DNA of 32,094 nucleotides from assembly GCA_002725475.1 (NCBI GenBank), contig PBPH01000017.1:1-32094 (forward strand), written 5' to 3'. A program made the translations under genes and the position numbers. Within the stretch, counting starts at the first letter, position 1. Each line of letters starts with the position of its first letter. Below the pieces are notes generated by a model. The model was not told where the DNA came from. It saw only the letters and a list, made by a program, of their open reading frames with translations, and searched no databases. Below, one piece after another: positions 1 to 9,108 of this stretch. Source of the stretch: Methanobacteriota archaeon (GTDB lineage: Archaea; Thermoplasmatota; Poseidoniia; Poseidoniales; Thalassarchaeaceae).

Positions 1-616
1 ATAGTGTGTAACTGTCAAAAGTGGTACCTGGTTTAGTAAATTGAATACGAATCCCAAACACTTCTCCACCATCTAATTCATCGATATTGTGTCCTTGGAA
101 TGAAAAGGTGTAGATGTCACCATCGACTTCATCTGGCCCACTAAGAGTTACGGATGACATGTCGGCCAATCCATTTTGTTGTCCCATTCTGAGTGTTAAT
201 GTTACCTCTTTGCTACAACCGTTACAATTGATTGCAAGGTTCAGAGTTCCTGTTATTGGTTGAGATGCATCAATCCCGGTGGCATTTTCTGAAGCATCCG
301 TGCCATCAAATGTGAATTCTCTCATTCCTCCACCGGCATTAGCATCACCCGGTATATTTCCCTCAAAGAAACTGGATGCAGACTGACCATCGTTTGACTC
401 AGCATGATTCCAAGTTGTCCATTGTGTTCGATCTGCTCCGGAATCATCTCCGTACATGTACAGAGTGCTCTGTTCGTAAGTTACTACTCTGTTAGGGTCC
501 GAATCATCTTGCATTGTCAATGCGATGGAAACTGATGAAGCCATTACGACACAAAATAGTGCCAACACCGCCCATAGGGCGGTGCCGCGAATTGCCTTTC
601 TACTGGCTCGCATCAT
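1..616 (-). CDS. Exported or type IV pilin-like protein, 5' part only
   Basis: This open frame runs on the minus strand from an ATG at 616 and leaves the left edge after about 205 codons without a stop. The N-terminus has a short basic stretch (RASRKAIRG) followed by a hydrophobic segment of about 22 residues (around 12-34), then a soluble, Asp/Gly/Thr-rich region with a CNGC pair near residue 140. A basic residue plus Gly just before a long hydrophobic helix is what archaeal class III (prepilin) signal peptides look like, so a pilin-like protein is possible. A plain signal anchor is equally compatible. A TATA-like element lies about 25 nt upstream of this ATG, which supports the start and suggests a leaderless transcript. 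The gene diverges from the methyltransferase at 691. Function is not recognised. Confidence 0.7.
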   Translation of the reverse strand, partial: MMRASRKAIRGTALWAVLALFCVVMASSVSIALTMQDDSDPNRVVTYEQSTLYMYGDDSGADRTQWTTWNHAESNDGQSASSFFEGNIPGDANAGGGMREFTFDGTDASENATGIDASQPITGTLNLAINCNGCSKEVTLTLRMGQQNGLADMSSVTLSGPDEVDGDIYTFSFQGHNIDELDGGEVFGIRIQFTKPGTTFDSYTL

Positions 617-635
617 ATGTCGGACACCACCGGAT

Positions 636-644
636 GATATAGAA
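636..644 (-). promoter_or_regulatory. Putative TATA box for the left-edge gene
   Basis: The minus-strand reading is TTCTATATC, centred about 25 nt upstream of the ATG at 616. That spacing matches an archaeal leaderless promoter. It was assigned by eye. Confidence 0.4.
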
Positions 645-690
645 TTGAAGGCCGACCGCATACGCCATAAGGGATGGGGGGTGTGACAAG

Positions 691-1869
691 ATGTCTGAAA
701 TTTTGGCTAAAATCGAAGATGCGATTGTTATTGCTAGCGGCTGGCAACCTAACATCGCGAAAATCGAAAATGCCACCCTAGTAGCTCAAGAAAATAAACA
801 TCAAACAATACATGAGAGGGTGACAATTTGCGACAATGACTCTGCGGAAAAAATCGGAAACAAATCATCATTAGTTTCTGAGATTCTATTCCCTGCAGCT
901 CATTGTAAATTCACAAATCAAAAAACTAATTTTGAACGAGTGCTAAATTGGTGCAATAATAACCTATCAAATGATGGTAGAACGATTGCAGTTAGATGTG
1001 GTAAAATTGGTGTGAAGATAGATGGCTGGTCGGGTCGTACTTTGGAACAAGAAATAGGAGGTGCGTTATTTGAATTGGGTTGGAAGATTGACTTAACTAA
1101 ACCCGATATAACCCTTAGAGTGATAGCGGTAAATCACGAGGATGTTAATCTAAACAAAACATGTACCGATGATCCTGCATTAATTTGGGGGGTTAAGAGA
1201 AATGGGCAATCTACATGGGATGATAGAACTGCACCGAAAAGGCCATTTTTCAAACCAATAAGCCTAGACCCCAGATTGGCTCGCTCAATGGTCAATATTT
1301 CTTGTCCAAATGGTGGTAAATTTCTAGATCCATTTTGTGGTACTGGTGGAATATTACTAGAAGCATCTCAAGTTGGATTAGATGTCTATGGTAGCGATGC
1401 CGATTCTAGAATGGTTGAAGGTAGTGTAGAGAATCTTAAATGGTCTTTAGAGAACCAAAATATGTCAGGAATAGCCGAGGTCAGACATTGTAGTGCCACT
1501 AATCTAAGTGAAAGTTGGAGTGACATAACCCCTTTCGATGGTTTTGCCTTTGATCCTCCTTACGGTCTCAATTCTTGGAAGAGCGATGATGGATTTCAAC
1601 TCTTACAAGATACTCTTTCGAGTTGCGCAGAGGTTGCAACTGAGAATGCTAAACTAACAGCCTTACTTCCTCTTCCTCCTGCAGCGATATCACTAAATTT
1701 GTTGGGTGAGGATATCAACAACCCCATCAGTTTCACTTTTGGAAAACAGTGGAATGAAGTGGTTAGAAAAATAAATGATTCTGGATGGGAAATCAAGAAT
1801 TTTGCGACAATACCAGTTCATCGGTCTCTAGCAAGACTTCTCATTGTCTGTCAAAGAAATTTAGAATAG
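691..1869 (+). CDS. tRNA (guanine-10-N2)-methyltransferase, Trm-G10 type
   Basis: Class I SAM-dependent methyltransferase that in the archaeal Trm-G10/Trm11 family methylates the exocyclic N2 of G10 in tRNA. The protein has 392 residues. A THUMP-like RNA-binding region spans about 95-165. It is followed by the family signature RPFFKPISLDPRLARSMVN, where the family has RPFFxPxSMxPxLARxMVN. The SAM-binding motif DPFCGTGG is at about 213-220 and the catalytic motif DPPYG at about 288-292. The purine-rich GGGGGGTG stretch just upstream of the ATG is a plausible ribosome site and supports this start. A tRNA-Arg gene follows immediately on the opposite strand. The N-terminal 90 residues are less conserved and were not assigned beyond a probable THUMP-associated fold. 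Confidence 0.85.
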   Translation: MSEILAKIEDAIVIASGWQPNIAKIENATLVAQENKHQTIHERVTICDNDSAEKIGNKSSLVSEILFPAAHCKFTNQKTNFERVLNWCNNNLSNDGRTIAVRCGKIGVKIDGWSGRTLEQEIGGALFELGWKIDLTKPDITLRVIAVNHEDVNLNKTCTDDPALIWGVKRNGQSTWDDRTAPKRPFFKPISLDPRLARSMVNISCPNGGKFLDPFCGTGGILLEASQVGLDVYGSDADSRMVEGSVENLKWSLENQNMSGIAEVRHCSATNLSESWSDITPFDGFAFDPPYGLNSWKSDDGFQLLQDTLSSCAEVATENAKLTALLPLPPAAISLNLLGEDINNPISFTFGKQWNEVVRKINDSGWEIKNFATIPVHRSLARLLIVCQRNLE

Positions 1870-1873
1870 AGTA

Positions 1874-1947
1874 TGGGCGATGCAGGATTCGAACCCGCGT
1901 CGACGGGTCCGAAACCCGTCAGGATATCCAGGCTACCCTAATCGCCC
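1874..1947 (-). tRNA. tRNA-Arg (anticodon UCG)
   Basis: The minus-strand sequence folds as a tRNA. The 7-bp acceptor stem is GGGCGAT/ATCGCCC. The anticodon stem ACGGG/CCCGT encloses the 7-nt loop TTTCGGA, which places TCG at 34-36. The T arm is GCGGG TTCGAAT CCTGC. The discriminator base is A and no CCA is encoded. There is no sign of an intron. It lies 4 bp beyond the stop codon of the tRNA methyltransferase, in the opposite orientation. Confidence 0.93.
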
Positions 1948-2002
1948 AATAATGCCGACGAGCAGGGCATATCTCTTGAAGAGAACGGGTGACAGCCCAT
2001 TT

Positions 2003-2010
2003 GGAGGTAG
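2003..2010 (+). promoter_or_regulatory. Strong ribosome binding site
   Basis: GGAGGTAG ends 5 nt before the ATG at 2016. It fixes that start and shows that this genome uses GGAGGT-type Shine-Dalgarno sites. Confidence 0.7.
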
Positions 2011-2015
2011 TCTAA

Positions 2016-2432
2016 ATGGCAACTGAGTGGGAGGGCACCCCATGTTTATCGAATAAATGTAGTAAATGTTGTCGAGAGACAGAAATGCCACTATCTAAAT
2101 CTGATATAATTAGACTTGAAGCAGCAGGGTTCAATCAATCATACTTCTCAGTTGTAATGCTAGATAATACAGTACAACTTAAGAATTCAGATGAATACAA
2201 CGCATGTATTTTTCTTGAAACAGATTCTAGCGAATTAGATGCTTCAGGTACATGCCAAGTATGGGATATCCGTCCTGAGGGGTGCCGCATCTACCCGCTC
2301 GTTCTAGATGATTCCAACAATCAATTTATGGATGAATTATGCCCACATAGAGATGCTTTTCCAGAACCCCCAATAGGTCTAAGGGGGCGACTTTTAGTTC
2401 TGGCACAATCACTTGATGAAAATAATAACTAA
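2016..2432 (+). CDS. YkgJ-family cysteine-cluster protein
   Basis: 138-residue protein of the YkgJ/UPF0153 type, annotated as a putative zinc- or iron-chelating protein with no settled biochemical role. The N-terminal cluster reads PCLSNKCSKCC (Cys 10, 15, 18, 19). Further cysteines follow in TCQVW, EGCRIYP and LCPHRD, the usual spread for this family, where clustered cysteines bind metal. The strong upstream GGAGGTAG decides the start. Its stop overlaps the stop of the convergent ribD gene by 4 nt. Confidence 0.75.
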   Translation: MATEWEGTPCLSNKCSKCCRETEMPLSKSDIIRLEAAGFNQSYFSVVMLDNTVQLKNSDEYNACIFLETDSSELDASGTCQVWDIRPEGCRIYPLVLDDSNNQFMDELCPHRDAFPEPPIGLRGRLLVLAQSLDENNN

Positions 2433-3526
2433 CTTTTGCGCCAGTAATCCATACGGTCCCCACCTATGTTTTCACTATTGATGAGAACAAGTCCAGCATT
2501 TTCAAGAATTTTTGAATCGATTCCACCTTTCAACCCATCCTCAAGATTGATTGTGGAATGGAAAATATATGCTTCATCAACTAATTTTTCAGATAGGAAT
2601 TGACCCCAAACATCGGGCCCACCTTCTACTAACAAACGTTGAATAATTCGATCCCCCAATAGATCAAGAAGTTGCTCTAAATCAACCCTCTTTCTTCTTT
2701 CTGAAAAAAGCGAAGGTATCAGAATGGTTTCACATTCAACTGATTTTTCATTTTCTTCGCAGTGTAATAACAAAGTATCATTTCCATCCGTAACTAATTC
2801 AGATGTTACTGGTGTCCTTAACCTTCTATCAAGCACAATTCTAAGTGGCTGACTACTTTTACCAAGATTCACTCTTCTTACTGTTAATCTTGGATTGTCG
2901 CGAATTACAGTATTCACTCCCACAAGAACAGCATCAGATTGTAGTCTAAGCCGATGAACTTCATCTAGAGACTCTTCTGAAGTGAATCTTGCCGGCGGTC
3001 CTGAAATTGAATCTACATTACCGTTACAATCTAATGCCGCTTTCAGAGTAACAATTGGCCTTCGATATTCACACCAATGCATGAAGGATGACATTTGTTG
3101 TAGCGCTTCAGATTCTAATAATCCTTGAGAAACATCTATGTTTGCTCGCTTCAAATATTCTAACCCCCCACCTCTGACTGTTGGGTTTGTGTCTTCAGCA
3201 GCTATCACTACTCTGTTAATTCCCGCCCAGAGCAATGCTTCAGTACAGGGTGGAGTTCTTCCATGATGATTGCATGGCTCAAGTGTGACAAATGCAGTTG
3301 CCCCTTGGGTTTCCACCCCTCGAGATTCAGCATCGGCGATTGCCGCCTGCTCGGCATGCAAATCCCCCAGGTGATCATGCCACCCTTCAGCTATAATTTC
3401 TTCATTTCTTGCAAGAACACACCCCACCGGTGGATTAGGGGAAACTTGTCCAATTCCATTTTTGGCAACTTCTAGAGCTCGCTTCATGCATTGGAACTCA
3501 AAATCAGTCCATTTGGAATCGGACAT
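2429..3526 (-). CDS. ribD: Bifunctional riboflavin biosynthesis deaminase/reductase RibD
   Basis: Catalyses two successive cytosolic steps of riboflavin synthesis: deamination of the diaminohydroxyphosphoribosylamino-pyrimidine and NADPH-dependent reduction of its ribosyl side chain. The N-terminal cytidine-deaminase-like domain (about 5-140) has the zinc/catalytic motif HAE at 57-59 and the second half PCNHHGRTPPC with Cys85 and Cys94. The C-terminal reductase domain (about 146-365) has VTLKAALD, DAVLVGVNTVIRDNPRLTVR and LLVEGGPDVWGQFL. The frame is open upstream to a GTG at 3613, but the ATG at 3526 starts at the family's normal N-terminus (365 residues) and has GGAG about 8 nt upstream, so it is preferred. 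The domain order is that of bacterial RibD; many archaea encode the two activities separately. It is divergent from the lipid kinase at 3617. Confidence 0.9.
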   Translation of the reverse strand: MSDSKWTDFEFQCMKRALEVAKNGIGQVSPNPPVGCVLARNEEIIAEGWHDHLGDLHAEQAAIADAESRGVETQGATAFVTLEPCNHHGRTPPCTEALLWAGINRVVIAAEDTNPTVRGGGLEYLKRANIDVSQGLLESEALQQMSSFMHWCEYRRPIVTLKAALDCNGNVDSISGPPARFTSEESLDEVHRLRLQSDAVLVGVNTVIRDNPRLTVRRVNLGKSSQPLRIVLDRRLRTPVTSELVTDGNDTLLLHCEENEKSVECETILIPSLFSERRKRVDLEQLLDLLGDRIIQRLLVEGGPDVWGQFLSEKLVDEAYIFHSTINLEDGLKGGIDSKILENAGLVLINSENIGGDRMDYWRKS

Positions 3527-3616
3527 ACAACGCTCCGGATAAGACGCACCCATTTGTGACTTCGCCTTAAGAAGACCATGCGGATTGTTTGAATGCTCCC
3601 CCCTCTCTGACACTTC

Positions 3617-4645
3617 ATGCCTCGAATTGCTTGCATAGTCAATCCAGCCGGCCGCGATGGTAATTCTCTCAAGAGATGGAAGTCAATTGAACCAGCACTT
3701 GCAGATGCTGGGTTTGAGTGTGAGACTTATTTTACCGAACGCGTGGGGCATGCTCCAGAAATCGCTTACTCAATGCGAGATAGGAAAGATTTGGATCTAG
3801 TTGTTGCATGTGGTGGTGATGGAACAGTTCACGAAGTTGCATCTGGCCTTAGAGGTTCATCGATTCCTCTTGGGATTATACCGGGCGGCACCGGTAACGA
3901 TGTTGCGCGAGCACATGGAATTCCATTGAAGAAAAATGCTGGGATAGTGGATGTGCTAACCAATGGCAAAGATCGTCACGTAGGCGCGTTTCGCCTTCAA
4001 GGCACACCTTCACCGAGCGAAGGGGATTATCCAGAGCCAACCAATCACCCTGAATGGGATGGCGAGCCCGACATCCCCGGGCGAGTTGTTAGGTGGGTCT
4101 TTTTGGAATCTGATTGCGGCGTAACATCAGCAACAGCACGTGCTAAACTTTCACGTGCTAAATGGATTAAAGGCTCATTCAAGTATACATATCTTGGGAT
4201 CACTGAGATATTGCCTTGGAAGAAAAAGATGGCTTGGGTGAAAATAAATGATGCCGAAGGTGAAATTGTAGATTTCTCTATGCTTGCAGCCACGACTACA
4301 GAAATGTTTGGAGGGGGTTACAGAGTTTGTCCTGGTGCATCCCCAATTCTAGAACATGGTTTTCTCTGCCATGCATGGGGCCTTTCAAAACTAAAGATGC
4401 TGTTGTTGATGGGTCCTTTGAAGAAAGGGAAGCATGTAGGAAAATGGGGTATTGAACTCAAACCATGCACTCGACTCGAGATTCGTTCTTTGGATAGCCA
4501 AGGGATGCCCTCGGATGATTCTCACGACCCACCTTTGATTGTTCAAGCAGATGGGGAGCCCTGCCTACAAACTCCAGCATTGCTAGAGTATCACACCAAG
4601 CAACTTTGGATAAGGGGTGCTTCAGAAGTTCCTTGGGATAATTGA
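3617..4645 (+). CDS. Diacylglycerol/lipid kinase family protein
   Basis: ATP-dependent kinase of the DAGK catalytic domain family (YegS/DgkB-like). The physiological substrate in archaea is not certain; a lipid or sphingosine-like alcohol is the family expectation. The N-terminus IACIVNPAGRDG starts exactly where the fold begins. The nucleotide signature GGDGT is at about 66-70, followed by IPGGTGND at about 92-99. The C-terminal QADGEP near 312 is the usual conserved metal/catalytic strand. Length (342) is normal for the family. There is no clear Shine-Dalgarno, so the message may be leaderless from the 90-nt region shared with ribD. The region around 130-160 holds a Pro/Glu-rich insertion (PSEGDYPEP) longer than in typical members. 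Confidence 0.85.
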   Translation: MPRIACIVNPAGRDGNSLKRWKSIEPALADAGFECETYFTERVGHAPEIAYSMRDRKDLDLVVACGGDGTVHEVASGLRGSSIPLGIIPGGTGNDVARAHGIPLKKNAGIVDVLTNGKDRHVGAFRLQGTPSPSEGDYPEPTNHPEWDGEPDIPGRVVRWVFLESDCGVTSATARAKLSRAKWIKGSFKYTYLGITEILPWKKKMAWVKINDAEGEIVDFSMLAATTTEMFGGGYRVCPGASPILEHGFLCHAWGLSKLKMLLLMGPLKKGKHVGKWGIELKPCTRLEIRSLDSQGMPSDDSHDPPLIVQADGEPCLQTPALLEYHTKQLWIRGASEVPWDN

Positions 4646-4740
4646 TGTTGTCTTAGAATGAAAATTCATTGCCGGAAAATCAGATATCTATCAGACCATT
4701 AAACCCCAATCTCTTTGTTTGGGTGCGATACTTCACAACC

Positions 4741-7700
4741 ATGAGAGTGAGAGCCTTGTTGCTGGCCTTGCTTCTTCTTGGCACCATTCCCGCCATGCCG
4801 AATTTACTGATGTCATCAGTTTCTGCGGGTCAAGTGAATCATTTTGGAAATAGTGGTTTTCCTAATTCAGTTAACATCACTTTCAGTGCCGCGGGCAATG
4901 ATACCAGCACGAATCTCACATTGGGGGCAAGTGCAGTTGCTAGTTCGACATCTTTTGATGTACAGGGGATGCCTGACGTACAGGGCCATCGCCCTCTAAC
5001 AATCGGTATCGATGTTGGCGATGATGGAGATTTAGAATGGGCATTTGGTGGTCCTGGAAATGGTTCTTTTGGCTACATAAACGAATTTTCTAATGGTTGG
5101 AGTAAGACCGCTCTCAACCTTTCAAGTGGTCACAATATGACCTATTCTCTTCGCTTACCTATCAATGCCACAGTGAGTTCGGCATCAATGAACGTATCTA
5201 CCTTGAGTGAAATTACTCTTTCTGGAAGTGACGTGCGAGATACCTACATACACAAACCGAATCCAACGTGGGGGAATACAACTCATGCCAACTGCAATTA
5301 TGGTAACTCAACAATCAATTTAGTTGGAAAAACTGAGTGGGCGAATTGGCATATTTACCGTAGCCTCTACTGGTTCAATCTCTCACAACTTCCAACTGTA
5401 ACAGTCTTGGATGCCAACCTATCATTTTGGATTGATGATGTTGTTAACAATGCAAATTCAGGTCAACCAGTGACCGTTCAACATAACTACGATCTTCGCC
5501 CACTTCTCAAAGATTGGGAAGAGGGTCAAGATTTCAATGTATTAGTTCAACAGGCTCCTGGTGCAACATGGAACAAAGCAATTGATAATGTGACAGGAAC
5601 TGATTATTCATGGACAACAGCAGGGGCATCTAGCACATCTGATAGGGGAGGGATTGTAGCTACAATTACTGAAAGCCCTGCAAACCTTGAGCAAACTTGG
5701 ATGGATTTCAATTCCCAGAGCCTGACTAATTTAGTGCAAAGTTGGGTCAATGGAACCGTCAGCAATCAAGGCCTATTGTTCATAGGGGATGAAAGCACAA
5801 GCAAACCCGACGGTTCGACATTAAGAATAGCGTCTAGTGATAATTTGACACATAGCCCACGCTTGGTTGTGGTGTTTGAAGGTAGTAATGATGTGACCGC
5901 GGGTATAGATATAGGCAATGATGGAAATATGCAGTGGAATCATTCAGGTAACCTCAGTAATGGCTCAGTAATTCCTAATTTCGCCTCAACTCTCAACTCT
6001 TTTCTGGCAAATGCATCTCCAACATTCACAGACGGATGGGGTAACGAATTTGTCGATATTCCATTGAATGTAACAGGGAATGCTACTTTGATATTAGATG
6101 AAATAGAGATTCTTTACGATTGGAAACCAACAGTAACAATTTCCCCTCATGGAAATCTGTTATCAGAGGTCAACCAACATCTCTCAACCCTTACTCCCGA
6201 TGCCACAGGTAATGTCAGCATCATCATCAATGTCAGCAGTGGTAGCCCAGGGGTGGTGGAATTATCGAATTTGATTATCGATCTTGGAGATCGCCCTCCT
6301 TCAATTGGTTCCATTTTATTACCTACACAGACGATGGTTCCAAATGGTCAAAATCATGTCATTGGTTTGGAAGTAACATCTTATCAGGGAATTACCAATC
6401 TCTCGTGGATCACTATTACACCACAATTACAAAATGTTGTAAACCGGCCAATTTTTCTTCATTCACTCGTAAATGGCAGTTCTTGGGTCAATGATCCAGG
6501 AAGCTATGTTTCGAACATATCTGGACACTGGCAAACTTTGAATTCAGATACAGGCCAAATTGAGTGGAGTATAGAGACGAGTTGGGCTTGGCCATCAGAG
6601 CAGGATGTCGTATGGCTTGCTCAAACCGGAACAGTTGATGGCCTACACACAGATCGTATGTCAAGTGCAACAACCAACCATGAAAGACGAATGGAAATTA
6701 CTTCATTTCATCTTTGGGATGAGTCCCCCCCCACTGAAGGTGGGCCTGAAGTATTTGAGAATGAATGGGTGGCTGGAGATGACCAATTGCGAGTTAGTGG
6801 AACGGTTAACTTTCTCAATGTCTCCACAAAACCATTGTCTGGTGATGTGCTGATTGAATTAGAGAATGTCACTGGAAATGGGACGACCGATAGCAATGGT
6901 GCTTTCTCAATTTACACTAACGCCCCCAGCGGAAATCGGTATGGCGGTTTCACAATCAGCGCCGAAATTTCTGGTTCTTTAGACTCAACACCATCTGGTT
7001 TGGCTAGCCGAATCTTCAGGGTCGACGCAACCTTACCTGGTATGATGTTACACGCACCCTTAGGTGAGCGTGTAATCCCAAATAATCAGCAATTATTTAA
7101 TGTCTCAATTGCAGAAACCAATGAGTCTAGTGGTGTTGCTGATCAAACCCTCCAACTTCATTGGTGGGTTGAGAATCTGCATGATGATGGCGATGGAATC
7201 CCAGAGATTGATGAATATGCGACTCGCCCCTTATTGAGGCAAGGAACATCAAATTACTTCCACGCTACATTCGAAGACACCTCAAACTCTCAAGGGGATA
7301 TGGTATCCCTCTACATTGGAGGTGGCGACAATGTTGGCAATCTCCTCAATGGAGGTGGTCCTGGTTTTGAAGATGACTTGCACCACTACATGTCGTTAGT
7401 TCCAACTCCCTCTTCGTTGTCAAATGTGACCTTAGAATTATCAGGGGGTGATGTTATTGTTCCAGCACACCCCAATTGGTTGAATATTACACTTCAAGAT
7501 GAAAATTGGTTGGAAGACATTGAACGAATATCAATTGACATGGGTCAAGGGATTGAGTTGACTTGGGTTGCTGGAGAAGGATTTGATTCTAGTAACTCTG
7601 AGGTTGTGATTAATGATTATACTCTAACTAGTCAAGAAGAAGAAATTTTCTTGAATCTCTCTTTCAAAGTCACTCCACTCTTTAATCCAGCATCACCTTA

Positions 7701-9099
7701 CGGCCAGTTACTAATCTATGTGTCTGATTCATCGGGTAATGAGGTGTTCATACCCGGAGTTTCATGGCAGTTCAATGCTGACATCATGCTTGTTGAATAT
7801 ACAATTTCTCTTGCACAAGACCCCTCAAACCACCCACTTGAGAACGATAGCTACGTTTCACTAAACGAGCGCTTGCAAATAAGTGCTAGGGTACGATATT
7901 CAGCTACAAATCTTGCACCACCACCAGAATCATATGAAGTTCTATTGGAGGTACCCCTTGACTTGCCATTATCTGTAATTTCTGATGAAAATGGTTACTT
8001 TTCTGGTGAGATGAACGCATATGGGAGCGGTCTTTACAGAGTAACGCTAGAGGTTTTAGGTGGTCTTGGCATTGTTAGTCCTGAACCAGATGCTGTACGT
8101 TTGGTAATTGATAGCGACCCACCTATTTTAGTTGGCTCCGAGCCATCATTTATTCCAGCCAATTCTACAACTATTGTAATGCAGTTCGATTTACAAGAGA
8201 TTGGAGCAGGTCTGTCTGCAGATGACGTAGTAGTAATGTGTCAAGTAAGAAGAGGGCTTCAATCCATAGGTGTGCAAATCGAGGGTTTAGCTACATTACA
8301 GATATCTGGAGAGGTATCTCGCTACGTGGCCGACCTTTCATTTCCACCATTACAAGCTTCTGATTTTCTAGACTGCTGGCTAGATGTTGCAGACCTTGCT
8401 CGCAATAATCTCACCGGAGTAGGCTCATCTCCTAATTGGCCACTAAGTCTATCGATAGTTGAGACGCGACCAGATATGTTAGCAGATTCCTTAACATTAT
8501 CTCCCGCAACAGCAACCTTTGGTAAGAACATTCTAGTCAATGTTTCTGTGGTAAATATCGGTAACCATACTGGAATGCCGTTTGTCGTCTCCCTTGAAAC
8601 TTTGATAGAACATGAGGGTCAATTGGAGGGTGTAGAAGTGGGGCGACAACAGATTATGTTCCTTGAAGGAGAGAACATGGTAGTAGCTTCTTTCACTTGG
8701 ATACCAGATTGGGTAGGTAATCTCGAACTTGTCGTGCGTGTAGACTCAGATGGTAATATTTCTGAGCGTAATGAGAACAACACTAATTCTTGGGCTGTTA
8801 ATGTAGAATCAGCTCCCAAAGAAGGAGGCTTCTTCTCTCAAACATCTTTCGCAATTTGTGGCCTTTCAATTCTCTTTCTAACCGGGATAGGAATGCTATT
8901 TGCTCTTCGTTTCCGTAAAGAGGATGAAGAATCTGAGGAATGGGATGACTATTCGGATGAAGATCCCCCTCCTTCTTCAATTGAAGGAACTATTCAGCCA
9001 GATGGTCATGAATACGTTGAATGGCCTGTTGGCAGTAATGAATGGTGGCATCGCGAAGATTCTCAACATCAGTGGGAGCCATGGTTAGAAGATAATTAA
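4741..9099 (+). CDS. Very large secreted, membrane-anchored protein (DNRLRE-like and CARDB-like domains)
   Basis: 1452-residue predicted surface protein. The N-terminal signal peptide begins MRVRALLLALLLLG and ends near VSAG. The frame is open upstream to a TTG at 4669, but the ATG at 4741 puts the signal peptide at the terminus and resembles the neighbouring lipoprotein's start. The body is Asn/Ser/Thr-rich with many NxS/T sites. A DNRLRE-like segment (DTYIHKPNPTWGNTT, then a modelled beta domain ending in SPRLVVVFEG) covers about 165-380. Several Ig/Big-like beta repeats follow. A CARDB-like domain (VNVSVVNIGN to SERNENNTNSW) covers about 1243-1360. One transmembrane helix lies at about 1370-1391. 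The cytoplasmic tail is acidic and ends in a Trp-rich module (EYVEWP, NEWWHRE, WEPWLED). It probably acts in adhesion, surface structure or polymer binding. No catalytic motif was seen. Confidence 0.75.
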   Translation: MRVRALLLALLLLGTIPAMPNLLMSSVSAGQVNHFGNSGFPNSVNITFSAAGNDTSTNLTLGASAVASSTSFDVQGMPDVQGHRPLTIGIDVGDDGDLEWAFGGPGNGSFGYINEFSNGWSKTALNLSSGHNMTYSLRLPINATVSSASMNVSTLSEITLSGSDVRDTYIHKPNPTWGNTTHANCNYGNSTINLVGKTEWANWHIYRSLYWFNLSQLPTVTVLDANLSFWIDDVVNNANSGQPVTVQHNYDLRPLLKDWEEGQDFNVLVQQAPGATWNKAIDNVTGTDYSWTTAGASSTSDRGGIVATITESPANLEQTWMDFNSQSLTNLVQSWVNGTVSNQGLLFIGDESTSKPDGSTLRIASSDNLTHSPRLVVVFEGSNDVTAGIDIGNDGNMQWNHSGNLSNGSVIPNFASTLNSFLANASPTFTDGWGNEFVDIPLNVTGNATLILDEIEILYDWKPTVTISPHGNLLSEVNQHLSTLTPDATGNVSIIINVSSGSPGVVELSNLIIDLGDRPPSIGSILLPTQTMVPNGQNHVIGLEVTSYQGITNLSWITITPQLQNVVNRPIFLHSLVNGSSWVNDPGSYVSNISGHWQTLNSDTGQIEWSIETSWAWPSEQDVVWLAQTGTVDGLHTDRMSSATTNHERRMEITSFHLWDESPPTEGGPEVFENEWVAGDDQLRVSGTVNFLNVSTKPLSGDVLIELENVTGNGTTDSNGAFSIYTNAPSGNRYGGFTISAEISGSLDSTPSGLASRIFRVDATLPGMMLHAPLGERVIPNNQQLFNVSIAETNESSGVADQTLQLHWWVENLHDDGDGIPEIDEYATRPLLRQGTSNYFHATFEDTSNSQGDMVSLYIGGGDNVGNLLNGGGPGFEDDLHHYMSLVPTPSSLSNVTLELSGGDVIVPAHPNWLNITLQDENWLEDIERISIDMGQGIELTWVAGEGFDSSNSEVVINDYTLTSQEEEIFLNLSFKVTPLFNPASPYGQLLIYVSDSSGNEVFIPGVSWQFNADIMLVEYTISLAQDPSNHPLENDSYVSLNERLQISARVRYSATNLAPPPESYEVLLEVPLDLPLSVISDENGYFSGEMNAYGSGLYRVTLEVLGGLGIVSPEPDAVRLVIDSDPPILVGSEPSFIPANSTTIVMQFDLQEIGAGLSADDVVVMCQVRRGLQSIGVQIEGLATLQISGEVSRYVADLSFPPLQASDFLDCWLDVADLARNNLTGVGSSPNWPLSLSIVETRPDMLADSLTLSPATATFGKNILVNVSVVNIGNHTGMPFVVSLETLIEHEGQLEGVEVGRQQIMFLEGENMVVASFTWIPDWVGNLELVVRVDSDGNISERNENNTNSWAVNVESAPKEGGFFSQTSFAICGLSILFLTGIGMLFALRFRKEDEESEEWDDYSDEDPPPSSIEGTIQPDGHEYVEWPVGSNEWWHREDSQHQWEPWLEDN

Positions 9100-9108
9100 C
9101 TAAAATTT

